This document shows, piece by piece, positions 1-6,757 of a stretch of 16,859 nucleotides of DNA (position 1 is its first letter; each line of letters begins with the position of its first letter). Source of the stretch: Prevotella sp. UBA2809 (GTDB taxonomy: Bacteria; Bacteroidota; Bacteroidia; Bacteroidales; Bacteroidaceae). The translations under genes were made by a program, and so were the position numbers. The notes below the pieces were generated by a model. The model saw only the letters and a program-made list of their open reading frames with translations, searched no databases and had not been told where the DNA came from. The stretch lies in contig DEHD01000006.1 in assembly GCA_002351725.1 (NCBI GenBank), forward strand, positions 1 through 16,859. The letters are read 5' to 3'.

Positions 1-383
1 CCATCGCGATAGTGCTGCGTGATGATATCTTGATATACGGGCGGATTGAGTTGGGCTATACCTTTTTGCAAGGCTTTCAGCTCTTCGTCGAGTCGTTCCG
101 TTGGTAGGATAGTAGTGTCGAGGTCAAGAAGGTAGAGGTGTTCCACGCGTTCTTGAATCTTTCGGCTACGTATCACGTTCAAGCATCGGTTTTGTACGCA
201 TGTAAGCAGATAGTGCTCGGCTGTCTCTTCCCGAAGATCTTTTGGATCATTGAGTAGACGGGCAAAGATGTCGTGCACAACATCCTTGCTCTCTGCATCG
301 TCGTGAAGAAGTATGGTAGCCAACCGATACATCTGACGGTAATGCTGTCTGAACAGCTTTTCGAGTTTCTTTTGATCTGTCAT
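1..383 (-). CDS. ECF-type RNA polymerase sigma factor, N-terminal part (runs off the window)
   Basis: This is a gene cut by the left edge of the window; 127 codons are present from an ATG at 381-383. The translation opens MTDQKKLEKLFRQHYRQMYR and continues with an acidic stretch, HDDAESKDVVHDIFARLL, which is the usual sigma region 2 pattern (residues about 8-75, with helix 2 ending in the DIFARL motif). The segment YLLTCVQNRCLNVIRSRK matches region 2.3/2.4, which melts and reads the -10 element. The visible end (from about residue 105) is the linker into region 4, so the DNA-binding helix-turn-helix lies outside. ECF sigma factors direct RNA polymerase to a small set of promoters and are usually held by a membrane anti-sigma factor. 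The next gene on the same strand would show the partner, but it is not in view. It sits alone, behind the terminator of the neighbouring DUF6169-like unit. The family call is firm; the target genes are unknown. Confidence 0.85.
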   Translation of the reverse strand, partial: MTDQKKLEKLFRQHYRQMYRLATILLHDDAESKDVVHDIFARLLNDPKDLREETAEHYLLTCVQNRCLNVIRSRKIQERVEHLYLLDLDTTILPTERLDEELKALQKGIAQLNPPVYQDIITQHYRD

Positions 384-460
384 ACACTCATAATACACAC
401 GAAAACCGAATTACTAAACCCTTAATGGCTATTTTTTGCGAAAATAATTATTTTGTTTGC

Positions 461-468
461 CAAAGTTA
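461..468 (-). promoter_or_regulatory. Probable promoter of the partial ECF sigma gene (-7 box)
   Basis: On the minus strand this reads TAACTTTG, an exact match to the Bacteroidota -7 consensus TAnnTTTG. No good TTG is seen 19-21 bp upstream, so the -33 element is weak or absent. The implied leader to the ATG at 383 is about 70 nt and A/T rich. Confidence 0.5.
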
Positions 469-481
469 CGGAAAACGGCAC

Positions 482-519
482 AAAAAACCTCGGCAAAGCC
501 CGGAAATCGGTTGCCGAGG
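482..519 (-). terminator. Rho-independent terminator of the DUF6169-like operon
   Basis: CCTCGGCAA (488-496) and TTGCCGAGG (511-519) form a perfect 9-bp stem with a 14-nt loop. On the minus strand the stem is followed by a run of six T (A at 482-487 on the plus strand). It starts about 38 bp past the stop codon of the 557-1054 gene, so it fits as its terminator. Confidence 0.75.
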
Positions 520-556
520 GTATGGGTCTTAACTCTGGTTAAGAGTATTCGCTCGT

Positions 557-1054
557 TTACTCAGGTTTGTTGGTCAAGATATTAATAGTTTCCTTAAATT
601 CAGAAACTATTTCTATTAGACGTGGATTTGACTTTTGTACTATGAGCGCAGCAAAATTCTTGGTTTTACCTTCCATTACTTCTGCTGTTTCTAATATATA
701 TGCATCACGATGGCTGTAAGTATTAAACCATCTAACAAAAAGGCGACTTCGTAACGCCTGTTTGCCGTCTCCTGTTTCACATATATATAGTAATATGTCG
801 GGATTCGCACTAAAGAACGCTTCAATCAATAATAGAATTGTTTCGCGTAGTTTAAAATCAAGTGGTGACGGTTGATGGCTTTGGTTGTTAATGGTAAACT
901 GATATGCTCCAGTCTGCCAGATAGAATAATCATCCATGAAACCAATCACAAAGATTTGTCCTCTGCTGGTTTCTATGAGATAATCACGTCCATTTTCAGT
1001 CCACACCTTATAAGGCGCAAGACGATTAATATATGCCAGATCGAGTGGATTCAT
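557..1054 (-). CDS. DUF6169-like hypothetical protein
   Basis: This is a soluble 165-residue protein with no signal peptide, no membrane segment and no catalytic motif that I recognise. The N-terminal half is rich in aromatic residues and predicted beta strands (YKVWTENGRDYLIETSRGQI, about residues 15-34). The middle carries PDILLYICETGDGKQALRSR followed by LFVRWFNTY, and the C-terminal third looks helical. The general plan, a beta N-terminus with a later YICD/ETGDG..A.R...F..W motif, resembles Bacteroidota proteins annotated as DUF6169; that assignment is from memory and is moderate. It begins 3 bp after the stop of a 48-codon gene and the two share a promoter and a terminator, so they are almost surely cotranscribed. 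Function is unknown. A toxin-antitoxin or other two-part role is possible from the layout but nothing in the residues proves it. Confidence 0.7.
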   Translation of the reverse strand: MNPLDLAYINRLAPYKVWTENGRDYLIETSRGQIFVIGFMDDYSIWQTGAYQFTINNQSHQPSPLDFKLRETILLLIEAFFSANPDILLYICETGDGKQALRSRLFVRWFNTYSHRDAYILETAEVMEGKTKNFAALIVQKSNPRLIEIVSEFKETINILTNKPE

Positions 1055-1057
1055 TTA

Positions 1058-1204
1058 TCAGATACTTAGTTGCAAACGTTCCTGACGAATCTTCTCGATT
1101 TCCTTTTCTGCATTTTCTTGCCATTCGTGCTTCTTACGAATAGACTCACGAAATGCTGCTATAATTTCATCGCGTGTACGATTTTTAAATGCTACTGATG
1201 TCAT
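1058..1204 (-). CDS. Small 48-residue charged helical protein, paired with the DUF6169-like gene
   Basis: The protein starts MTSVAFKNRTRDEIIAAFRE and is almost wholly predicted helix. Residues 10-45 are rich in Lys, Arg and Glu, with coiled-coil-like spacing (AAFRESIRKKHEW, then EKEIEKIRQERLQL). An upstream in-frame ATG at 1243 would add 13 residues (YLCCRNRIKDYT and so on). I reject it because the promoter -7 box at 1233-1240 would lie inside the coding region, so transcripts would start too late. The ATG at 1204 leaves a leader of about 22-27 nt. The stop codon is 3 bp before the DUF6169-like start, which suggests coupled translation. A small, charged helical protein encoded first in such a pair is the usual antitoxin layout, but no known antitoxin domain is evident. 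Function is unknown. Confidence 0.65.
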   Translation of the reverse strand: MTSVAFKNRTRDEIIAAFRESIRKKHEWQENAEKEIEKIRQERLQLSI

Positions 1205-1232
1205 AGTATAATCCTTTATTCTATTTCGGCAG

Positions 1233-1263
1233 CAAAGATACAAAGTATATCTGATAGTTCCAA
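1233..1263 (-). promoter_or_regulatory. Promoter of the two-gene DUF6169-like operon
   Basis: On the minus strand TATCTTTG (1233-1240) matches the TAnnTTTG -7 consensus, and a TTG (1261-1263) lies exactly 20 bp upstream as the -33 element. The predicted transcription start is a few bases downstream, near 1226-1231. Confidence 0.75.
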
Positions 1264-1341
1264 GCTTTTATTCACTTTTTTGTTGTTGATTATGCTGATT
1301 ATGTTTCTTATTTGTACTCTTAAAATAGTTTCTGCAACTGA

Positions 1342-1410
1342 TTATCGATGTCCTTGCCCCGTCATTGAGACGAGGGCGAGCAGGATGGTGATGATGTTTT
1401 TCTTGTTCAT
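1342..1410 (-). pseudogene. Truncated ORF: a lone signal peptide, remnant of a secreted protein gene
   Basis: An ATG 3 bp after the stop of the 1414-1995 gene opens a 22-codon ORF, MNKKNIITILLALVSMTGQG followed by HR and a stop. It is a complete export signal (basic start, hydrophobic core) that closely matches the signal peptides of the two genes upstream in the operon (MNKKSIFTALLALIALTGWA and MNMRTIITIILALVAMTGLA). Nothing that looks like a mature protein follows. A shift of one base just after the Gln codon would open a further ten codons (DIDNQLQKLF) before a stop, which is consistent with a large internal deletion or with decay. The remnant keeps the spacing of a normal last operon gene. 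It could instead be expressed as a free signal-like peptide, but decay is more likely. Confidence 0.65.
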
Positions 1411-1413
1411 GCT

Positions 1414-1995
1414 CTAATAGAATTTGATTCCCATAATGTAGTAATGAGGGCTTCGCTTGATGATGTCAGCGATGCTACCACAACAGCGGGTTACCTTATC
1501 CTCCGTATCATACCAGAATGAAGAATAATAGACGAGTGGAATGAAGGTTTCCTTTTCTAATGGCGATGTGGGTTCGAAAGGATCCGACCTGTATGAGTAA
1601 ATATACTTATTTTCACTCTCCCAATAGATTTGCTTGAGTTTCAACAAGGAATGGTAGGAAAGCGTGTTCTCCCAACTGAAACAGTATTGGGCTAATGAAT
1701 CTGTTTCTGAAGGAAGAAAGCCGATAATCAGTTTGTCGCCCCTTGCCTCAAAATAGTATGGGAATAAGAGACGAGGAGAGTCCTCGACTTCTTTCCTATT
1801 CACAAACTCCCTGCAGTATATTTCCACATTCCGGCCTTTTATCGCACTGACATCGAAACTATATGCCTGATAGCCCTTGGCATTGAGCAGCGGGATATAG
1901 TCACTGATTGCTATCTCGTTCATTTTAATCTCCTGGGCCAATCCCGTCATTGCTACGAGAGCGAGTATTATCGTAATTATTGTACGCATGTTCAT
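1414..1995 (-). CDS. Secreted hypothetical protein, 193 residues (possibly DUF5041-like)
   Basis: Residues 1-20 (MNMRTIITIILALVAMTGLA) form a Sec signal peptide, with cleavage probably after the Ala of GLA-QE. No lipobox Cys is present, so the product should be periplasmic rather than a lipoprotein. The mature part opens with EIKMNEIAISDYIPLLNAKG and YQAYSFDVS, and looks mostly beta, with many Tyr and Trp residues. A CC pair (in KVTRCCGSI, about residue 170) lies near the C terminus. An inner Met at residue 3 is an equally good start. I have a weak memory of Bacteroidota proteins of this length and opening filed as DUF5041, but I cannot confirm it. The gene lies 6 bp after the TlpA-like gene, so it belongs to the sigma/anti-sigma operon. 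Function is unknown; the context suggests a cell envelope role. Confidence 0.7.
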   Translation of the reverse strand: MNMRTIITIILALVAMTGLAQEIKMNEIAISDYIPLLNAKGYQAYSFDVSAIKGRNVEIYCREFVNRKEVEDSPRLLFPYYFEARGDKLIIGFLPSETDSLAQYCFSWENTLSYHSLLKLKQIYWESENKYIYSYRSDPFEPTSPLEKETFIPLVYYSSFWYDTEDKVTRCCGSIADIIKRSPHYYIMGIKFY

Positions 1996-2001
1996 AATGG
2001 T

Positions 2002-3462
2002 TTATTCTACTGAAACATTGCGAATGACGAAAGCACCTTGTACATCACCCTCTATGAAGTCGAAGGTTTCTGGAATGGTCTCGAAGGGCTCGAAGGTGAG
2101 GGTGAAGTCGCTGTAGTTTATTTCACCTATATAAGCCTCCTTAGCTGTAAAGGCATTAACTTCAGGATAGTTGTCAACATCGAGTTTGATGCCATCGGCT
2201 GCTGTCAGTTTATACTTCTTTCCGTTGGCCGTGAGATAGGAATCCTTGGCAATGCGGAACCAATAGCCTTTCTTTGTATAATTTCGGAAGCTGACCTTTG
2301 TTCCATCTGCATTGACATCGACATGACGAACAACAAATCCCAGGTTTGAACTATTGTCTTGTTTGGGACTGTTGAAAGTCTCAGCCATTCCAAGGAACCA
2401 GCCTGGGCCATAACCAACAGCCTTCCATAAGATGCGACCTTCGGGTGAAATTAATACATAATAAGGTATGGCACCCATGTCGCAGTATCTGCCGTTGACG
2501 CTGCTGCCCATCTTTCCGTCGCTCCAGTTTTTCCAAACGATACGCTTGCTAAACTCGTGCTTCTGCCACTGAGAACGTGTATTCTGATTGATGCCTATAA
2601 TCTCCAACTTTCCATTTAATCGCTCGTAGACCTCTCGCATTTCAGGTTCTGACATCATGCAAGGCCCACAGCCAATACCCCAGAAGTCAAGCAATACATA
2701 GCGGTCACCAGAGAAGGCTTCTGACAGGTGGTGAGTGTTGCCCTGCATATCGAAGAGTTCGGCATCAACATATTTATCGCCTACATGCAATAGTGGTGAT
2801 GGATAGACGTAATTATGTATCTCTGCCAATTGATCTTCGAATCCTTTGGGTGCACGGGCAGCAAAAGATTTTTCCAAGTTCTTCATTTGCTCCATGTATG
2901 GGAAATCTTTCAGATTCTTTAGCATCCTGGCTATGTTACTCAGTTTACTAAGCGAGGCTGCATCCACAGGAAGTAAGGAGAGAATGTCCATCTCCTTCTT
3001 CATATATACCATTTCGATAGAGTCTAACTTATTCCAATCTTTTTCCTGTTCGATCTTGATACGCTCCAATATGATGTCATGGCAATACTCTGTCATACGA
3101 TTCAGTGTCTGTTGTTCGGGAATCGGACTTTCTACTTTCCAAAATGGATATAGGCAGTCTGTGCCAGTTACTTTCACCGTCACATCAGGTTTCATCATGA
3201 GGGAGAATGAGAAATTGGGGCAACCTTCGCCTGCGCAAAAGAGGCCACCTACAGTGAGTTCTTCTACGGGAATAGTCAGGGTGAAATGACCAGCTTTGAC
3301 GGTGTCTACAATATCCAATAAATTGCCTGCACCAGCAATAACCAGTGTGCCGTCTTTCAGTGCGGGTGAATAACCTTTGATAGTTGCAGTCTTTGTTGAC
3401 TGTGCCCAGCCCGTCAATGCGATGAGGGCGAGCAGTGCGGTAAAGATAGATTTCTTGTTCAT
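2002..3462 (-). CDS. Secreted TlpA-like thioredoxin-fold protein with an extra C-terminal beta domain
   Basis: Signal peptide at residues 1-20 (ends TGWAQS). Residues about 24-110 look like the DUF4369-type beta domain that often precedes TlpA domains in Bacteroidota (KDGTLVIAG, HFTLTIPV). A helical linker follows (about 115-215). The thioredoxin-like domain covers about 226-360: DFWGIGCGPC puts the redox pair at Cys265 and Cys268, and the cis-proline loop is AIPYYVLISPEG with Pro333. Residues 376-486 are an added beta-rich domain (VRHVDVNADGTKVSFRN to FDFIEGDVQGAF) that is longer than usual for the family. Such proteins work in the periplasm as thiol-disulfide reductases or related redox factors; the substrate is unknown. 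Two more Cys (76 and 81) sit in the N-terminal domain. The gene is third after an ECF sigma/anti-sigma pair, 28 bp from the upstream gene, and so is likely under that sigma factor. Confidence 0.85.
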   Translation of the reverse strand: MNKKSIFTALLALIALTGWAQSTKTATIKGYSPALKDGTLVIAGAGNLLDIVDTVKAGHFTLTIPVEELTVGGLFCAGEGCPNFSFSLMMKPDVTVKVTGTDCLYPFWKVESPIPEQQTLNRMTEYCHDIILERIKIEQEKDWNKLDSIEMVYMKKEMDILSLLPVDAASLSKLSNIARMLKNLKDFPYMEQMKNLEKSFAARAPKGFEDQLAEIHNYVYPSPLLHVGDKYVDAELFDMQGNTHHLSEAFSGDRYVLLDFWGIGCGPCMMSEPEMREVYERLNGKLEIIGINQNTRSQWQKHEFSKRIVWKNWSDGKMGSSVNGRYCDMGAIPYYVLISPEGRILWKAVGYGPGWFLGMAETFNSPKQDNSSNLGFVVRHVDVNADGTKVSFRNYTKKGYWFRIAKDSYLTANGKKYKLTAADGIKLDVDNYPEVNAFTAKEAYIGEINYSDFTLTFEPFETIPETFDFIEGDVQGAFVIRNVSVE

Positions 3463-3490
3463 AATTAGTTATTATATTTGGTTTAAATAT

Positions 3491-4633
3491 TTATTTTACA
3501 ATAACACGGGGATGATACTTAAACAGTCGCTGATTATCGCGTAGTTGTTGAATGTCTAGGGTTAGAACCTTGCCTGACCAATTGGCTCCCCAAGCTCTGA
3601 AGGGTTCGCCTGCCGGCTCTATATAGGTAATTGTAGATACACTGAGTGGTATCGGATCGAACACCAACACATAGGCTACATAGTCGCCTGCCATTCCTTC
3701 CATAAAGAACAATTGGTCAATAGGAAGCCCTTGAATCTCACGGAGTTTGTACTGATGGCCTGTCTCATCAAGGAGTTTGATGTCTTTCCCGAACTCCCAG
3801 TACTCACGTGTCCAGTTCTGTTCGCAGCCAATAGCAAGATAGGTAGCCTCGGGGGTGCGCCATAGTGCCATCGTCTCATCCTGTAGCGGCTTAATCAAGT
3901 GTGCATCTGTCATCACCTTCCAGGTGTTCCAGTCCTGACGGTCGTAGGGTTTGTTCTCATACATATGCTCTTTGAGTAGCCGAGATTTGTGAAACTGTGG
4001 AATGGTATCGTAATTCAGGGGCTGCCATGTGCCGAACACCTGTTGGCGGATGGTAACTGGCATGCCCATCATTCCCCAGTTGGATACGCCATAGATTCTG
4101 ATATCTTTGGTTGTTTCTGGCAGTGGTGCGAAGAAAATCTTCAGATCGAGCACATCGCCCTTCTTTGCCTTTACGGTGAAGTGCTTACAGTAGGTGTCAG
4201 GCTCTGTGCGACGAATACGGTATTGCGCACCTGTTTCTTGATCTACAAGGCATGTTTCCTCAGATGCTAGAAACAAGTTGCTCACTTCGTCGGCTGGCAT
4301 GCGGAGATAACAGTGAAGAACTGTCTCGTCCTTCTCCTCTGTCAGTCGCCAACTCATCGGGATGTAAGATTGGTCGTTCTGTAGAACGTTAACTATCTCT
4401 GGGAAGAGTTTTAAGTAGTCTTTCTCTATAGCAACATTCTTGGCTTCGCAATGGTCCTTGATCCACGCCATGTTTGATTTATGCCATATGGCGGAGGTCA
4501 TTTTTGTGTCTTTGTCCGATTTAACTTCAGGACGAGATACGAACATGCCTATACTCTTTGCATACTCCTTCGTTTGTGCCTGCAAGGCAAACACTGTCAG
4601 GGTCAGAAGACTCATCATCAAGAATCTTTTCAT
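3491..4633 (-). CDS. Secreted hypothetical protein with two copies of a beta domain, 380 residues
   Basis: A Sec signal peptide covers residues 1-20 (MKRFLMMSLLTLTVFALQAQ) with no lipobox. I do not recognise the family by name. By eye the protein contains an internal duplication. Residues about 103-183 (with LVDQETGAQYRIRR and then FFAPLPETTKDIRIYG) line up with about 262-340 (LLDETGHQYKLRE and then VFDPIPLSVSTITYIEP). The shared pattern is L-D-x-TG-x-QY-(R/K)-x-R, then a Gly-Asp, then F-x-P-(L/I)-P and an Ile-rich strand. The same pattern appears once in the C-terminal domain of the TlpA-like neighbour. Residues 190-255 between the copies contain WQPLNYDTIPQF and WNTWKV, with no motif recognised. 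It starts 12 bp after the anti-sigma gene, so it is probably cotranscribed, and it probably acts in the periplasm or on the cell surface. Function is unknown. Confidence 0.75.
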   Translation of the reverse strand: MKRFLMMSLLTLTVFALQAQTKEYAKSIGMFVSRPEVKSDKDTKMTSAIWHKSNMAWIKDHCEAKNVAIEKDYLKLFPEIVNVLQNDQSYIPMSWRLTEEKDETVLHCYLRMPADEVSNLFLASEETCLVDQETGAQYRIRRTEPDTYCKHFTVKAKKGDVLDLKIFFAPLPETTKDIRIYGVSNWGMMGMPVTIRQQVFGTWQPLNYDTIPQFHKSRLLKEHMYENKPYDRQDWNTWKVMTDAHLIKPLQDETMALWRTPEATYLAIGCEQNWTREYWEFGKDIKLLDETGHQYKLREIQGLPIDQLFFMEGMAGDYVAYVLVFDPIPLSVSTITYIEPAGEPFRAWGANWSGKVLTLDIQQLRDNQRLFKYHPRVIVK

Positions 4634-4645
4634 ACGGCTTCGTTT

Positions 4646-5542
4646 TTAAAATTGTGATATAATATTGTCAGTATTCGTCAGTTGTTCGAGGAATTTTTGA
4701 TAACATGTTAAAGAGATTGGGACCTCTATAGGAGAACGGGTACTGAAGAGCAGAATACGCCCGTCCATAAGTCGCTCCGTTATCCAGATATACTTCTCGC
4801 CCTTGCGTATATCTTTCAGAGAAAAGAAGAACTGCCGACGGGAAAAGTTGAGTAGGTAGCCGGGGGTTTTAGTGTCGTACCAACAGGCAGCCTGTAACAA
4901 TCGTGCGAAAAGGTCGAATCGCGGTCTGTCTTCGAAGACGTAGGCTGTGCTGACTCCAATGCTATCGCCTAAATCAGAAGAGCAGTTAATGGGGAGGGGG
5001 GACACCTTATTGAACTCAGCCAACTTCGCTATAAACTCATCCATTCGGGCAGGATCCTGATAAGCAACCGTATCCTCCTGAATAATGTTGGATGCATAGT
5101 GTAGGATTTGTACAGGTTGCGGTTTGTTAACATGAATCTCAGATGCTTGTTGAAGTGTATCTTGGGCAAGTTTCTGAGTGCGAATTGCGGTAATTGCTTC
5201 CTGAGTGGGACGAGGATTATTAACCACCACACTATTCTGTTGACTACCAACTTCTTGAATTGCGGTTTTTAATTCCGCAACAGTAGCATCTGAAGTAGCA
5301 ATAAGTTGCAATTCTGTCTGTTCATTATCAAACATCCAGATAGTTCCTATACCTATTATAATAATAAGGCTTGCTGCTGCAGCCATCCACCAGCGCATCT
5401 TGACCACTCGAGCCCCTGTCGGCTCTGTGGCTTCGCTGATGTCTGGCAGACTATCCATGATGAAGTCTGTCAGTTCATCAGGGTTGCTGATTACAGGCTT
5501 CTGACCTTTCAGTCTTTCGAATATGTCGTTAATATCACTCAT
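4646..5542 (-). CDS. Single-pass membrane protein, probable anti-sigma factor
   Basis: The 298-residue protein begins with a short cytoplasmic region (residues 1-50) that includes PDELTDFIMDSLPD, a helical segment typical of sigma-binding tails. One membrane helix follows at about 52-71 (WWMAAAASLIIIIGIGTIWM). The remaining 225 residues would be periplasmic: a Thr/Gln-rich low-complexity linker (about 85-165), then a compact C-terminal domain (about 175-298) with Arg- and Phe-rich strands (FSRRQFFFSLKDIRKGEKYI). No zinc anti-sigma HxxxCxxC motif and no FecR domain are seen, so this is not one of the best-known classes. The main evidence is context: its start overlaps the end of the ECF sigma gene by 8 bp, the usual translational coupling of sigma and anti-sigma. 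It would hold the sigma factor at the membrane until an envelope signal is sensed. Confidence 0.7.
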   Translation of the reverse strand: MSDINDIFERLKGQKPVISNPDELTDFIMDSLPDISEATEPTGARVVKMRWWMAAAASLIIIIGIGTIWMFDNEQTELQLIATSDATVAELKTAIQEVGSQQNSVVVNNPRPTQEAITAIRTQKLAQDTLQQASEIHVNKPQPVQILHYASNIIQEDTVAYQDPARMDEFIAKLAEFNKVSPLPINCSSDLGDSIGVSTAYVFEDRPRFDLFARLLQAACWYDTKTPGYLLNFSRRQFFFSLKDIRKGEKYIWITERLMDGRILLFSTRSPIEVPISLTCYQKFLEQLTNTDNIISQF

Positions 5543-6086
5543 AACCTAATTCAATTAATCTTTTGCGTATTGTTTGGCGAGCAGCATAAAGATTGCTCTT
5601 TACCTGACGGGCATCGAACCCAGTTATTTCCTGTACTTCTTCTGACGATAGACCTTCTAATTGGCAAAGCGTGAACACCAGCTTTTGTTTAGCACTAAGC
5701 TTATCGGCCATCAGCCTTACTATAGATATCCATTCGCTATTCTCCAAGATTCGTTGGCTATCTGTGTCAGATGCATAGTTTTTTAGAACGAGCTCGTCTT
5801 CTTGCACAGATAATATACGGTTTTTACGCTTCAACCTATCCAAACATAACCGAGAAGCAATAGTATAGAGCCAAGTTGTAAAAGTTCGCTGCGGGTCGTA
5901 GTCTCTGATGCTTAACCACACTCTAATAAATGTATCTTGCACCATATCCTTAGCCTCTTCTTCGTCGCACAACATCTTCAGCGCCAGCGAGAATACTATC
6001 TGCTGATGCTTCTGCACTACCCAACGGAAGGCTTGCTTGTCTCCATGTTGACAGCGGATAATGATATCGCGCTCTGTTTGAGTCAT
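5535..6086 (-). CDS. ECF-type RNA polymerase sigma factor
   Basis: The protein has 183 residues from the ATG at 6086, a normal ECF length. Region 2 spans about 8-90: EEEAKDMVQDTFIRVWLSI is the conserved core-binding and -10 helix, and FTTWLYTIASRLCLDRLKRK is region 2.3/2.4. Region 4 spans about 125-180: LSAKQKLVFTLCQLEGLSSE, then EVQEITGFDARQVKSNLYAA is the helix-turn-helix that reads the -35-like element. An upstream in-frame ATG at 6131 would add 15 residues (TLAIFIRINFRVKR and so on) with no family match, so I prefer 6086. It heads an apparent operon with an anti-sigma-like membrane protein and three secreted-protein ORFs, so these may be its regulon along with its own promoter. The partial sigma factor at the left edge is a separate, second ECF gene. 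Confidence 0.9.
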   Translation of the reverse strand: MTQTERDIIIRCQHGDKQAFRWVVQKHQQIVFSLALKMLCDEEEAKDMVQDTFIRVWLSIRDYDPQRTFTTWLYTIASRLCLDRLKRKNRILSVQEDELVLKNYASDTDSQRILENSEWISIVRLMADKLSAKQKLVFTLCQLEGLSSEEVQEITGFDARQVKSNLYAARQTIRKRLIELGYE

Positions 6087-6100
6087 TCTTTTTACTCTAA

Positions 6101-6132
6101 AATTAATACGAATGAAAATGGCTAAGGTCAAA
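6101..6132 (-). promoter_or_regulatory. Possible promoter of the ECF sigma operon (weak)
   Basis: On the minus strand TTTG (6129-6132) lies 20 bp before TATTAATT (6101-6108). Spacing fits the Bacteroidota pattern but the -7 element has only the TA and one T in place. An ECF-dependent promoter of unknown sequence may be used instead. Confidence 0.25.
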
Positions 6133-6143
6133 TAAGAGTTTAT

Positions 6144-6725
6144 CTATTCTTTGCCGAAAGTGATTTCTTTACGGATCTTGCTGATGGTCTTTGGAGTGAC
6201 ATTAAGGAACGAAGCGATATCCTGTAGGTTGAGATGCTCCACTATGCCAGGACAACGTCGCATCAACAGATTGTAGCGTTCATAAGGTGTGGCACGGTGA
6301 AAATCTTGATAGCGCGCCTTGAACTGGTTGAGCATGTGTTCGCCTATAACGGCACGCAGTTCCATATTCTTGATACTCTGATTGAAAAAACCGAGCAGCT
6401 GCTCACCGCTAACTCTCCACACACGGCATGGCATCATAGCTTCTATAGTAGCCAGAGACATCTGGCCTGTCAGAACGCAAGGATAGTCGGCCACGAACTC
6501 TCCTTCGAACGAGAACCATGTGAGGTGGTCGCGTCCGTCGCTTATGCCTCGTGTCATGAATTTGAAGCAACCGCTCTCCACGAAGGCAAACCATCGAGCT
6601 GGGTCGCCTTCGCGCTCCAATTGTTCACCCTTGCGATATTCCACCATCTTGCCTTCTTTCTTGCAGAAGTCAAGTAGCGCCTGCAGGTCAATGTCATTAT
6701 CTGTTTTCCTGAATTTATGCTCCAT
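6144..6725 (-). CDS. Crp/Fnr family transcriptional regulator
   Basis: The 193-residue protein has the cyclic-nucleotide-binding beta-barrel fold at about 14-115 (YRKGEQLEREGDPARWFAFV, ESGCFKFMTRG, FEGEFVADYPCVL). A long dimer helix follows (about 116-150), and a helix-turn-helix lies at about 165-187 (LNLQDIASFLNVTPKTISKI). The barrel lacks a clear cAMP-type phosphate-binding RS motif, and no Cys cluster for an iron-sulfur centre is present, so the ligand is unknown. This short Crp/Fnr form is common in Bacteroidota. It follows the helicase gene by 32 bp on the same strand and no good promoter is visible in that gap, so the two may be cotranscribed. It lies 57 bp before the ECF sigma gene. 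Class is secure; targets are not. Confidence 0.85.
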   Translation of the reverse strand: MEHKFRKTDNDIDLQALLDFCKKEGKMVEYRKGEQLEREGDPARWFAFVESGCFKFMTRGISDGRDHLTWFSFEGEFVADYPCVLTGQMSLATIEAMMPCRVWRVSGEQLLGFFNQSIKNMELRAVIGEHMLNQFKARYQDFHRATPYERYNLLMRRCPGIVEHLNLQDIASFLNVTPKTISKIRKEITFGKE

Positions 6726-6757
6726 AATATCTATATTTTGCCAAACGAATGGTGACG

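Noticed and set aside
557..1204. Firm toxin-antitoxin call for the two-gene unit
   Set aside because: The gene layout fits but no nuclease, kinase, acetyltransferase or DNA-binding motif can be seen in either protein.
1205..1243. Longer 61-residue form of the small protein before the DUF6169-like gene
   Set aside because: Its start lies upstream of the promoter -7 box at 1233-1240, so it would not be on the main transcript.
2846..3289. Open frame of 147 codons on the plus strand opposite the TlpA-like gene
   Set aside because: It has no family match, no promoter, and the opposite strand holds a complete recognised protein; it is a shadow frame. The same applies to other opposite-strand frames over genes in the window.
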